A stretch of DNA of 64,000 bases. Source: Colletotrichum lupini (lineage: Eukaryota; Ascomycota; Sordariomycetes; Glomerellales; Glomerellaceae). Positions within the stretch are counted from its first letter, which is position 1. Each line of letters begins with the position of its first letter. Below the pieces are notes generated by a model. That model saw only the letters and a list, made by a program, of their open reading frames with translations, was not told the DNA's origin and searched no databases. The stretch covers positions 5,580,001-5,644,000 of the forward strand of contig NC_064675.1 in NCBI RefSeq assembly GCF_023278565.1. The letters are read 5' to 3'. The position numbers were made by a program, and so were the translations under genes. Shown here piece by piece: positions 45,010 through 56,108 of the stretch.

Positions 45010-48000
45010 ATGGTACGGCCTCCCGACGCGCTCTCCGGGGTCGCAGATCGCTGACTGGAGGTATAGGTTCTCTTCAAGCGTAAACCGGTGCAGTTTCTGG
45101 CTCCCAAGGACGTCAAGGATGACAATTCAGAGGTTCGCAGAGTGACATTCACGAATAATGCGACGAATACTGATGCAGGCTCCCAGGTCTGGCATATCCC
45201 ACAGACCGGCGAGGTCTTTGCCCAATATGAGGATTATCTTACCAGGTGAGCTTTTTTTTGTCGTCACTTTTTTGTTTCCTTTTCGGCTTCAGCTAATGCG
45301 GTGAAGAATGGATTTCTACAAACAGGTACGTCCCAGGCCAGGTGGGGCTACGGGCCAAGACTAACCCCAGCGCGTAGCGGCGCTTCATCTGCCAGATCAC
45401 AGGACACTCCGGCCTGACTTTTTTCGAAGCACTCAAGAGCGAAGTGCGTCCCGCCATCTTCCACTACCGCGCAAACCTGCTGACATGGCAATAGCTCGCC
45501 GGTGCCGAGGAGGTGGAACAAGCGTTTCCCGAAGCTCTTAAGGGCCCCGTCCTGCGTCGCGTCCAATTCCAAACGGTGTCCCGAATCGATGCGCTTGTCG
45601 ACTTGGTGTTTGACGAGTTTAGAGCCGACTACTACCCGGGCGAGGCCGTGACCGTCAGCACGGCGGAGAGCGAGAGATTGCAGGGCGTCGTGCGAGAAAA
45701 GACCCGGTTCGGCGGCAAGATTTTGCCAGACGGCACCCAGACCGCCCCCTACACACGCTATACGGTCAGCTTGGAGGAACGCCCCGGGATCGAGGCCGTG
45801 GTCGACGACGACCATATTTTCCGCGATCGCAAAATATTTACAAAGTCGGTTCTGCGCTCCTTCATCAAGAAGACGGTGACGCGTGAGGCATGGAACGGAG
45901 CGCCGTGGCTCGTGAAGCACGATGTGGCGGCACAGTACCACATCGATTCCCGGGTCCCGCCTCACCTACGCTACGATACCAAGTTGATGGAGAGGAAGCA
46001 GCTGCAGGCCCAGAAGCGCGCCAGCCAGACTCCGACGCAGGACGGCAACGGCACCAACGGCGTCAACGGCGCCATCCAGAACGGCCCTGCGCGGCTACCC
46101 GAGCTGAAGCCCGCATTCAAGAGCCAAAAGGGCAAGCATCAATCGCCAGAGTTCCCTCAAGGCCAGAACGGCTCGCCAAACATGGCGTCCGAGGCCGGCA
46201 TCTTCCACGCCCCGCCGCACAAGAACCCCTTCCAGCTGCCGCTCAACTTCCGGAATCAACCGCTACCGCACTCCATGACTGCGCCCGAGCCGCCGCCGCC
46301 GCCGCCACCGCCAAAGTACCCCATTGAGGATCTCCAGGTGCCTCTGAGAGAGGGCGTCGTCAGACCCGCCCTGGCGTTCCTCTGCAACGACCCCCCGACT
46401 GCCTCCGATGTGGCCGTGAATGGCAACGCCAGCATACGCGACAAGCTGTCGATGAAGTCGATTGGCTCGTTCTTGGAGACGTGGGACACCCTGAATGTGT
46501 ACTGCGAAATTTTCAAGCTCGACTCGTTTACGTTTGACGACTTTGTGGAGGCCATGTCTGTAGCATCAGAGGAGACCAAGGTCCAGCTGTTTGAGGAAAT
46601 CCACTGTGCGGTGCTCAAGCAGATTGTGAGTGCTGAGGCAGACGGCGGCAAGGTGAACGTCCAGCTGCCCGAGCTAGAGGACGAAGAGGAGGACTCTGAG
46701 GAAGACGAGGATGAGGAGGAGACCAAGGAGCCGACCCCGGAAACCGATCGGCCGCCTGCAAGAGCCACACGAAGCAGTCTCGCCAAAGCCGAGGCCGAGA
46801 GGCTGCTGGCCGAGGCGAGGGCAGCGGAAAAGGAAAGCCAGAATGCGGAGCCCGAGATCAAGCACCGCGCTGAGGACCTCCTTGAAGAGTACGACTGGAT
46901 TGAGGAGCTCAGGAAACGCAAGTTCCAAAACGGCGGCTGGGAGAGAATCGTCGTCGGTCTGCTGCACCAGCTCTCCAAAAATGAGAGGATGGAGGAGCAG
47001 TGCGAGGATTTGCTCGCCCAGCTGTGTCCCCCCGACGAGGACCCTACCCAAGAGACGGTGCAGGAGCACTATGCTCGACTCGACGTCAACTACCGTGTGC
47101 AGGCGCTGCAGATCATCTGCATGCTCACAACGCAGACCAAAGCGATGCGTACCTACATGGAAGAATGCAGCGAGCAAATGACGGCTTTCCGCAAGGAAAA
47201 GATTGACTGGCAGCGGCAGAGGAAGCAGGCGTAGGTGACACTAGACGTTTTGGTGAATGCGTGACTGACCCCCCAACAGCATCGAGGAACTGCGTGCTCT
47301 CAACGACCAGCGCAAGATAATGCTCCCCGACAACATGCCGCCGTCGCCGCCTCCCGAGCCAAAGGCAGACGAGGATGTCAAGATGACGGACGCAGACGAG
47401 TCGGCAGCTGACGCCGCCGACGCCGAGGACGAAGTGGCCGACTCTGACGAGGAGGGAGCACCCCGCAGGAACTTCCGCCGTGCCAACGACCGCGCCGCGG
47501 AGAGGCAACGCAAGCGTAAGGAGGAGCTCGAGCGGAAAGAAAAGGCTGCCGAAGCCGCAAAGGCACCCAAGCAGTCGAAGCAGTTCCTTAAGGTCCTCAA
47601 GGATATCCAGAAGAAGGAGGACTTTATCAAAAAGTGCGAAGACGAGATCGCCGTGATAGACAACGACCTCCGCGAAGCCGACTGTGGCCGGACCCGTGTT
47701 TTGGGTAAGGACCGATTCTGGAACCGGTACTACTGGTTCGAACGCAACGGCATGCCGTACGGGGGGCTCCCGGACAGCTCAACCGCTGCTGCCGAGTACG
47801 CCAACGGTTGCATATGGGTGCAAGGCCCTGACGAGCTGGAGCGCCAAGGGTACATTGACACCGACCCCGAGTACCAGGCCGAGTACCAAACCAAGTTTTC
47901 TATGACGGTGCCGGAGCGGAAGAAGTTGGAAGAGGGCCCCACCAGCGTCTTCAACGCCCATCAGTGGGGCTACTATAGCGAGCCGGAGCAGGTCGATGAG

Positions 48001-48420
48001 CTCCTCAAGTGGCTGGATCCGCGGGGCTTCAACGAGTTGCGACTTCGGAAAGAGATCGTGGCGTTCCGGGACAAGATTGTTCAGCACATGGAGAACCGCA
48101 AGACGTACCTCGCCGCCGCGGAGCCCGAGGAGCAGCAACAGCAGGAGGAGGAGAAGGAAAAGGAAGAGAAGGAGAAGAAGGGCAAGAGGCGCGACTCGAA
48201 GCGCATGAGCACCAGAGGCCGCCAGCACGAGCCGACGCCCGAACCCACAAACTACCGCTGCCTCGCGTGGGAGAATTCCACGGCCATGGAGGAGCTCGGC
48301 CATCTCCACTCGGAGCCGCCGCCGCCTCCGAGACCAAAGAAGCAGACGGCCAAGAAGCGACAGGCCGTGGAGCCGTCGCCCGAGCCCGCGCCCGCTCCCA
48401 AGACGAGGCGGCGTAAATAG
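45010..48420 (+). CDS. ITC1: ISWI-complex subunit, Itc1/Acf1-like (WAC, DDT, WSD)
   Basis: Six exons: 45010-45012, 45067-45245, 45307-45325, 45378-45443, 45495-47230 and 47280-48420; 1,047 aa, all in phase. The start MVLFKRKPVQFL, where the first exon supplies only the ATG, matches the invariant start of Itc1/Acf1. The WAC domain (about 25-130) reads through YEDYLTR, MDFYKQ and RRFICQITGHSGLTFFEAL. A Pro-rich linker is followed by the DDT motif (about 412-445, SIGSFLETWDTLNVYCEIF), an acidic stretch, WHIM-type helices and WSD (GKDRFWNRYYWF). These proteins partner the ISWI ATPase in nucleosome spacing and repression. The C-terminus is basic and Pro-rich, with no PHD or bromodomain, as in fungi. 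Confidence 0.92.
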
Positions 48421-50378
48421 GCAGAGCACCCTGCTAATGATCGACTGCGGGCTGCCACTGTAGGCAGTCTCCGTCTTCTTTTCTTAACTGTAATTATAGA
48501 CACGACGATACAAGGGACACTGCTGGCGCGCGGGTTGTGTGAGCCGATTCCCCCCCCTCCCCCACACAGTTAGATATGGTTGGAGTTTTACGAGCCGAGA
48601 ACGGGCCTGGCTGAAACAAAGAAAAAGCGGTGTTGTTTTTTGTGAGCAATCGAAAAGGGTGTCGTGCCACACACAGCATGGCCCGACGTTGGTGAAGGAT
48701 TTCCATTTAGCATTGGGCGGGCTGGCTGTATCTGGGCGGACGGCGCATGTGGTCTCTGCATATTCACTACATGGGGCCAGGATTATAGACTCTCCAAAAG
48801 AATCATTTTGATGACGATGATATGCGTCAAGATTTTTAAGGATTCTGTGATGTTTTGGCCATCTCAATTGCTGTGCCCATCCTAATGGTTTCTCGACCTT
48901 TGGTCGTTGATGGTGGCCAGCTCCTATCGGCTTGCACCCCCTCATGTGTTGTTCACCCCTGTAGAGAGATACGCCAGTCGATGCACCCTGAATAGCCCAA
49001 ACCCATTAACCTCCTTCATACCCTCAATTGTTAAGCTGAGCCAAAGGGACTAAAGACTTTAATCCGGGGAATGTTTGTGCGATTGGGATGCTGTCCGCGG
49101 GAAAACCCAAGGGTCGACTTTGGTGTACTATTTATATGTGTTTTCTACCTTCGGGGCACAATGTAGGTAGGTATACAGCTTGAAAGAATAAAATGCCCGT
49201 TGGGTTGGGAAGTGCCAAGTCTTGGCGGCAATTACCTTGCGAGTAGTCTCTATCATAATTGACAATCGCGCCTCAACTGACGTGGGAAGGTGGCACAGGC
49301 CTGGCAAATAAGTAAGTAGGTAGACTGGCTCGAGGTTCTGAGGTGTGCCGCCGGACTGATACGGCGTTCTGAATCGCGGTACCAAACATAGTCCCAACGG
49401 AGATTGGACGGAGAGTACGGCGGTTCGTATCTCAATTACATGCAGGTTACCACCGTCTCATACCTTATATTAATTACCAGTCAGGTACTTGCTCAGGCCC
49501 CCCCTCTCTCTCTCTCATTCTCCCCCTCCATCTTCCTTTTGTCTTCTTCTTCTTCTTCTTCTTCTTCTTCTGTTATTTTGTTTTATTTTATATACGGCGG
49601 GTCCGGCGCATGCCACCATCGGAGCGTTTCCGTAATAGTGGGGCCGGCCCTGAGGGGTCCGGCATGGTTCAGGTCGACCGGCTCAAGCCGATTACATTGC
49701 TAAGGATTGTTACTCCTGCAGCAAATATCATCTCGAACCTCGATAATAGATGAAAACCCAAATTTATAGAAACTATACTGCCATTACAAGCTTCAACTAA
49801 CAGGTGTTTGAATCAGCTGAGGAGAGGTAAATGTTTGTAGAAGCACTTCGTGTTTAATGTGATGAGTGTAGACTCGAAGAAATACAAGAAATCATTGACA
49901 AGGACCGAATTTTCAACGACTTGGAACTTCGGGATGTACCTGAAGCTGCTTGGTCCAACTTATGCATCTTTAACCTACGTACGGGATGACAGCTGGTTGC
50001 CAATAACATTTGGCAATGTTTCTCAGCTACCCCGCTCTCGACTGCGCATACTGCCCAAAAGGGCAATTAACCTGGGATCTACTGCATTTCCTTTGTTCGA
50101 TCCGCCGTAGTCAGCCAGCCATACGTGTGTTTTCGCCTGGTCTGGGCGCCGCAGTCACACCCCAACATCGGCTTGACCGTGTCGGGCTGAATGCATAAGT
50201 AGTTTTGGCTTGAGCCCTTTAAGCTTGAGGTTGGGGGTTTGGCATACGTCTTTCTGTACTTAAGTCACCGCAGCCAGTGGCCACGAAGCAACGGCCTACC
50301 AAAAGTTCCTTAAGAAACACTCGTCCCTGATCAACGTTCAATCCAAACAACCCCTTGACATCACAACACTTTATTATC
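48421..50378. other. intergenic, no supportable gene
   Basis: Nearly 2 kb. It contains the 3' flank of the Itc1-like gene and a CTT microsatellite at 49542-49571. The short frames carry no domains. The 3' part should be the promoter of the membrane protein at 50379. Confidence 0.5.
49542..49571 (+). repeat. (TTC)n microsatellite
   Basis: A 30-bp TTC/CTT run in intergenic DNA. Confidence 0.85.
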
Positions 50379-52439
50379 ATGTTTTCCAACGTTCACTTCC
50401 ATCACAACCTGTCCAGAGTGTGTCTGTTCTTTGTCCTGGCCATTAATGCCAAGGCTTCCAACGAAACCAATACCACAAATCAGGAGACAGTCGGATGGAG
50501 GGCGGGTCCAGGTACTCGGGGGACCCTCAATCTGGTTTGGAGTTGCGCTATTACCATATTTGCTTGCACTTGGACGGTTACGCACCTCAACTTACCTGGT
50601 CCCAAAGACACCACATTTCAGAAACTCTGTCGTCGCGTAAAGTGGATGGCGATCAACATCATTTTCCCCGAGTTCATCCTTTCAAAGGCCATCTGCGATC
50701 TTCGACAGGCTCTAGACGAACTGCGACAGTTCGGCGAGGTCCTACCCCATATCAGACATCAGATAACATCGGTTGAACGCCTCGAAGTTCCCTATAGCTT
50801 GACCGTCGACGAGCACCGTTTTTGGAAGGTTGAGTACCCGCCCTACTACAAAATAATCTATCGGTCTCTTTACCTTAAGTTACCTTCGTTGAACTCGGCT
50901 ACTACGGTATCACATGCCGCAACGACTGAGTCGGCGCCGGAGAATGTTCTTAACGCAGAGACGAGACCAACGGGACAACAGGCAGAGACCAGACTTCCAA
51001 GTCGAGTCCACGAGGTCCCACAATTATGGACGATTGTCCACTCCTACTATGCCCAGATGGGTGGGATCTTGATCCCTTGGGCAAAGGGCAGTTCAGGGTG
51101 GGCCTACAAAGTCCTCACTGCCACAAAGTTGACACCGGAGTATGAGTGGGACAGCCGCCAAGGACACCCCCTAAAATACTTGATACTAGGTCGAGCGAGT
51201 ATACAAGACAAAAGTAAAGCAGATTGGTTGGTTAAGATTCTTGCTGTTACTCAAATTCTATTGCTTGTTCTTAATGTAGTAGGCCGTGGAGTAGCAAAAT
51301 TACCAGTCACACAACTCGAGCTTGCTACGGTTGCGTTTGCTATTATGGCAATTCTAACCTATTGGGCCAGCTGGTGGAAGCCAAAAGACATCTCAGTACC
51401 AACTCATATTCGATATGGACCTTATGGGGAGTGGGTGTCTACGCCCAAGATGCGGCAGCTTTCGCTCTGGTTTCGCTCACCTACCAAGGCAGCAGATATC
51501 AAAAAGCGCCGAGATTTACACGAAGGAAATCGCATTCCTAATGACGCTACTTGGATAGGATCCAGATCCTCTTCGATGGCGATCTTCCTAGCGACCTCAT
51601 CCCTCGTCTTTGGCGGCGTTCACTGCCTTGCTTGGAATTTCGAGTTTCCATCTGAAACCGAGCTCATGGCTTGGAGGATCGGATGTATTATCACTGCAAC
51701 GTTGCCTACAGTCACCCTCGGTATCAGCTTTTTACTGAGCCATCTTTCGGTCAAAAAGTTCCCTACACAACGGCAGAGGATCATTATTGAGGAGCTCGAT
51801 AAGTTACCTGTCATGTCTCAAGACTGGTGGAACCGCCTCCTGGGCCTTCAGGAGCAATTCCGGGACTTGAACTCAACAACAGTTTACGAACCTATGGTCT
51901 CGAATGTAGACGAATCAAATGACTGGAATCATCGTGTTACGGAAAATTTTGAGGGGAGTGCGTTGGAAAGATCCTGGAAAGACCGGAACATCGGAGTCTG
52001 TCGTGACTTGGTAGCCTTTCGGAATCAATGGACGAAGGCCCTCGAGCATACCAAGCTCGAAGCTGACGATGTAGAAGATTGGTACAACACGGGTATGTTA
52101 CTCAGGCATTGTTGGAGGATATTGTCGGGGCCAAACTTCCACAAATTTTGGCGGCGGCTCGAAACATGTGATGGCAAGTCGCCGGACTGCCCCACTCCCG
52201 GTCTCCAGTGGCTATCCTACATTGAACAGTTGTCTAACGCAGTTGAGATTGCCGAGAGCCGATGTGAGAAGGAACTTGTGTTCTTCCAAAAGATCATCCC
52301 GAGGGCTTCGGAAGTTCTCTCGATTATCAGTTATGTCATTTATTTAGTCGCGCGTCTTCTAACCATGGTCTTACTTTTCACCACCTTGAGATCGGCCCCG
52401 GTAAAGGTTTACCAAACGGTTACATGGCTAAGATATTGA
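50379..52439 (+). CDS. multi-pass membrane protein of unknown function
   Basis: Single-exon frame of 686 aa from the ATG at 50379 (the frame extends upstream but without an ATG). The N-terminus MFSNVHFHHNLSRVCLFFVL is signal-like. Next comes the stretch TLNLVWSCAITIFACTWTVTHLN with KWMAINIIFPEFILSKA. By memory this resembles the opening of a large, uncharacterised membrane family in ascomycetes and basidiomycetes. Further spans are near 302-322, 328-350, 415-435, 443-468 and 652-680. A cysteine-poor, charged central region separates the two membrane halves. No transporter or enzyme motif was recognised. It sits in an accessory-looking segment next to an RNase H gene and a small Zn2Cys6 regulator. 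Confidence 0.85.
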   Translation: MFSNVHFHHNLSRVCLFFVLAINAKASNETNTTNQETVGWRAGPGTRGTLNLVWSCAITIFACTWTVTHLNLPGPKDTTFQKLCRRVKWMAINIIFPEFILSKAICDLRQALDELRQFGEVLPHIRHQITSVERLEVPYSLTVDEHRFWKVEYPPYYKIIYRSLYLKLPSLNSATTVSHAATTESAPENVLNAETRPTGQQAETRLPSRVHEVPQLWTIVHSYYAQMGGILIPWAKGSSGWAYKVLTATKLTPEYEWDSRQGHPLKYLILGRASIQDKSKADWLVKILAVTQILLLVLNVVGRGVAKLPVTQLELATVAFAIMAILTYWASWWKPKDISVPTHIRYGPYGEWVSTPKMRQLSLWFRSPTKAADIKKRRDLHEGNRIPNDATWIGSRSSSMAIFLATSSLVFGGVHCLAWNFEFPSETELMAWRIGCIITATLPTVTLGISFLLSHLSVKKFPTQRQRIIIEELDKLPVMSQDWWNRLLGLQEQFRDLNSTTVYEPMVSNVDESNDWNHRVTENFEGSALERSWKDRNIGVCRDLVAFRNQWTKALEHTKLEADDVEDWYNTGMLLRHCWRILSGPNFHKFWRRLETCDGKSPDCPTPGLQWLSYIEQLSNAVEIAESRCEKELVFFQKIIPRASEVLSIISYVIYLVARLLTMVLLFTTLRSAPVKVYQTVTWLRY

Positions 52440-52819
52440 CCTAACATATCCTGAAACGAAAAATTTAACTATGTGTACGTACACTGAAATCTCATGACTT
52501 GCTGCCACATCACGAGGAATGGAAGGTCCTCTGATGATGCCTGGGTTCTGCGCCGGAGTTTAGGGCACCTTTCACCATCACCATGTGGCTTCTCATTCCC
52601 GTGACGAAAGTGTGCAATGTCGGCTTTCTCTTGAACGAGGTATCAAAGCCTATTAAAGCATCGGGGAAGATTCTACAAGACTGAGAGGATGACGGCATCG
52701 CCGCATTCTGTTCATGCCAACAAGAATGCAGAGACGAGGAGAGTTTACCTGTATTTGAGCCAACTTCTGAAAGTAGCGCGGCCTCAGACCAGATTTGGAG
52801 TCCATTCCAATGTTCCTCA
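52440..52819. other. convergent spacer
   Basis: 380 bp between the stops of the membrane protein (+) and RNase H gene (-). No supportable gene; the frame 52510-53196 (-) runs through the RNase H gene in another register. Confidence 0.45.
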
Positions 52820-54064
52820 CTAGTTGATGCCGTGCTCAAGTCGGCCTGTCCTTTGTCTCTTGTAGGGATACTCTGGTAGGTCTGGCGCCGAACGCTTGCG
52901 CTTTGTTGTTTGGCTTTGAGTGGCTGAAGAGTAGCTATACAACGAGAGGGTTGCAGATGCGTCATCGTCGGACAATTCGTCGTCAGAGAACTCGTCGTCG
53001 GAGAACTCGTTGTCGGCGTCATAATTGTAGTCTTCGTCGTCGTAAGTTCCATCTGCAGCCTCATAATCGTAGTCTTCACAATCGTAGTTTCCATCGTCGT
53101 AAGTTTTATCATCGCAGTCCTCATCTTCGTAGTCCTTGTCTTCATAAGCTTCATCATATGCCTCGTCGTCGTATGCCTCTTCACAGGCCTCTTCATCGCA
53201 CCCCCTACTCACAGCCACCGGATAAAACCGCTTGCGAGGCATATTCGCCGTCCACTCGAAATCAGCCTCATCCCTCCACCAGTGCCCGCGGCGCGCCCTC
53301 TCGAGATACTTGGACGGAATCTCATACCCGCTCACGCGCGTGGGCTGCTCTTCCGGGACCAAATGCCTAAAGTTGTACCGTCGGATTTCTTTGGAGAGCT
53401 CGTCGGCCTTTTCGTTGCCAAGGATACCAACGTGGCCGGGACACCAGCACACAGCGACCCTGATATCCCTCTTATCCCGCAGAGAGCCGCACGCCTCAAA
53501 GGCGCGTTTGACGAGGGGGTCCAAGGCGCTGGGGTACGAACCCTCCGCTGCGGCGAGCGTGTTCATGACGTCTTGACAGTCGGAAAAGACCGTCACCCAT
53601 CTCAGGTCCGGCATCAGGTGGGCCAGCAGCGTCGCCGTCTCGAGCGCCGCGACGACGGCGAAGAGTTCTGCTTGGCGGGGGCTGTGGCATGCGAGGATCT
53701 GGAATGCGCGGGAGTGCCACGGGTCGGCGGGGTCTATACACGGCCACGGCTTCCAGAAGACGGCGGCGCCTGCTGGCGCGGACGGCGTCGAGGGGCCCTT
53801 GTGCCAGTTGTGTCCGGGGAACGAGGCGTCGGCGAAGAGGTGGAGGGTGTGTTGGCTTGGGTCCGCGATTGATGCACACGTAGGGCTGATGCGGGCTAGA
53901 GGGTTTGGCAGAATGATGAGGCCGCCTTTGAACGTGAGACTGGGAGAGGCGGTGGTCCCCGTTGAGGTTGTCGTATGATCCTGTACCGGAGGATTCGGTG
54001 CAAGTGTAGGTGACTCCATTCCGATTGATGACGATGGCTGGGCTATATTTTCGTGAACCTCCAT
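52820..54064 (-). CDS. free-standing RNase H-fold protein with acidic tail
   Basis: Single-exon frame of 414 aa. The RNase H fold spans about 72-228: D79 in LFADAS, E133 in RQAELFAVVAALE, D162 in VFSDCQDVM, and H211/D221 in WCPGHVGILGNEKADELSK. All four carboxylates of the catalytic D-E-D-D set are present. The H-V-G-x-x-G-N-E-x-A-D signature is that of retrotransposon (LINE or Ty1-like) and type 1 RNases H. Residues 290-368 are a run of Asp/Glu/Tyr repeats, and KRKR (388-391) and KRQR (402-405) look like nuclear localisation signals. No reverse transcriptase lies nearby. It is either a domesticated retrotransposon RNase H or a member of the fungal RNase H-like expansion. The true start could be later. 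Confidence 0.8.
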   Translation of the reverse strand: MEVHENIAQPSSSIGMESPTLAPNPPVQDHTTTSTGTTASPSLTFKGGLIILPNPLARISPTCASIADPSQHTLHLFADASFPGHNWHKGPSTPSAPAGAAVFWKPWPCIDPADPWHSRAFQILACHSPRQAELFAVVAALETATLLAHLMPDLRWVTVFSDCQDVMNTLAAAEGSYPSALDPLVKRAFEACGSLRDKRDIRVAVCWCPGHVGILGNEKADELSKEIRRYNFRHLVPEEQPTRVSGYEIPSKYLERARRGHWWRDEADFEWTANMPRKRFYPVAVSRGCDEEACEEAYDDEAYDEAYEDKDYEDEDCDDKTYDDGNYDCEDYDYEAADGTYDDEDYNYDADNEFSDDEFSDDELSDDDASATLSLYSYSSATQSQTTKRKRSAPDLPEYPYKRQRTGRLEHGIN

Positions 54065-54787
54065 ACTGGCCTGTCTTGCGAAGATGAATCCAATTACGAG
54101 CAGTATCTAGCGGCCCTTAGATTATGCTCAATGAATACAGACGGGAAGAATGTGAGGGACGTTGAGGACAAGCATCCTGGGCATGGGCGTCCAGAGTCAT
54201 AGAATTGAGCTCATGTATCTCCGGTGATTATCAGCCCGTCCAATGTGACCCAAGATGACTGCAAATCTTAATCTAGGCAAAGACCCATCATCTTTGATCT
54301 CATTGAGAACCGTTATGTCTTGGAGGCTTCGGGTGCACATTGGTTTTGATTCAGGCGAGCAACCTCTTTGGTGGAACGAGTCCATATTATGAATGGACCA
54401 CATACACCAAAATCATGTCCAACCGGTACATCAAATTTCGCGATAGCTTCATTTCAGTAAAGAGGTGGTCTCGCACGTTGTAATGACGTCATGGGTCAAG
54501 GACCCCTACTTTACTGCAGCGAGCTAAACCATTTCCGCTACCAGACCCGCTTCCATCGCATTCCCTTTTCGGAATGCGAGGTTCCGCCTACTGTCTGATT
54601 TCATCTCACTCGTGGACTCTCCGCCACGGAGCAGACTCACTCAGCTTCAGCCTGTCGACAGCTTCTCTAGCCAAATGGGCAATCATCTCATTCTAAATGA
54701 ATTTCCTGGCTCATCGGTGCTCAAAACTCTCACTTCATCCTTCCCCTGCGAACCCCCTTTGAACCACTACACGGGACGACCTCGACG
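54065..54787. promoter_or_regulatory. divergent promoter region
   Basis: 723 bp between the start codons of the RNase H gene (-) and the small Zn2Cys6 gene (+). It must carry both promoters. No distinct motif was found by eye. Confidence 0.45.
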
Positions 54788-56108
54788 ATGCCAGCATCCA
54801 ACCCCTCCACCTCCACAGACGCCACGCCTCTGACCCTCCGCTTCATCAATCCCGCTGACCCAGAGCCAAAGAAGAAAAAGGCTCACAGGAAGAGCAGAGG
54901 AGGCTGCATACCATGCAAAAGGAGGAAGGTGAAGGTAATTGGTCCCAATGTCTCTCAGTCGAGGTCACCCAGACTCGCAAGACTTACACGGGATCCAGTG
55001 CGACGAATCAGCCCCCTGCGCGAACTGCATCCGCCGCAACGAACCATGCACACGCCCGCAAAAGTCCTCCACCCCAGAGACGACGTCGTCCTCATCGCCC
55101 GCCGCCGCTGCCGCCGTCGGCACGGGACCGGCACGGCCGGCAGACGCCTCGGGACCCGTGAACCTCCTCCACATGCAGCTCCTCCACCACTTCCAGCATG
55201 CGACGATCCCCACCCTCTGCTTCGCCGACGTCTGGGCGTCTGTCCTCCCGCTGGCCTTCCGGGCAGAGTACCTCATGACGGCCATCCTCGCCGTCTCGGC
55301 GCGGCACCTCAGCACTCTCAGACCAGAAGACGCCGTCTACGGGGAAGCGAGCCTGGCTCTCTTGTCCCGCAGCTGCGCGCTCTTTGGCGCCGAACTCGGC
55401 CGTGACGACGGGGCTGGGGGAGGGTACGACTCTCTCTTCTTCACGGCGCAGCTTATACACTATCTCACGTGGTGTAATCTGGAGTTCATCGATGGCTCTG
55501 ACAATACCGACACCACTCTAGACCAGTCCCGGGACCAACTCTTCCTTCTCAGCTCCGGCGTGAGGGTCTTCCTCTTCGGGACCCGGGCGCAGGGCCAAGA
55601 CAGCATCTTTGCCAAGGCATGGCAGGACGCCCCGTGCGACGCTCTCGACAAGATCGTAGCGGAACAGGGCATGGATCGCGGCCGGATCCAGAGAGCCTTT
55701 CTAGATCGATACGATGAGATGACACCCAGAGGCCAACGCACCACCCCGGAGCACCACAGCAGCGCGGACCGTCAACGCGCCGCCTTCACCGGCATCGTGG
55801 AGCGGCTGTCCGTCATCATGGCCCTCTGGCAACACCGCAGCACGAATCGCCAGCCCCCCGCGACGCCCGACCTCGAGCGGTACGTCCTCGCCTTCCCGCT
55901 GTTTTGCTTCGGCCCGTTCCTCGACATGATTGTCGCAAATGACCCGAGGGCGCTGCTTGTATTGTACCACTTTTATGAGACCTCGCGATTGCTTCTCGGG
56001 GAGGACGACGAGGAACCCGCGTGGTGGGCGTGTGACAGACTCGGCGCCATGCCAAAGATGCTTGAGCAGGAGTTGCGTAGGAAGGGTATACAGCCTGTGG
56101 TGATGTGA
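54788..56108 (+). CDS. small Zn(II)2Cys6 regulator, Upc2/sterol-regulator-like layout
   Basis: Two exons, 54788-54934 and 54999-56108, with a 64-bp phase-0 intron placed inside the zinc cluster; 418 aa. The cluster is C40-x2-C43-x6-C50-x5-C56-x2-C59-x6-C66, preceded by KKKKAHRKSRGGC. The H-R-K-S-R-x-G-C start and short protein with an all-helical C-terminal region (NLLHMQLLHHFQHATIPTL, then ARHLSTLRPED) match the Upc2-type subgroup, which often lacks the large fungal_trans domain. Members bind DNA and may sense small ligands through the C-terminus. Target genes are unknown. No frameshift. It is not inside a biosynthetic cluster here. Confidence 0.9.
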
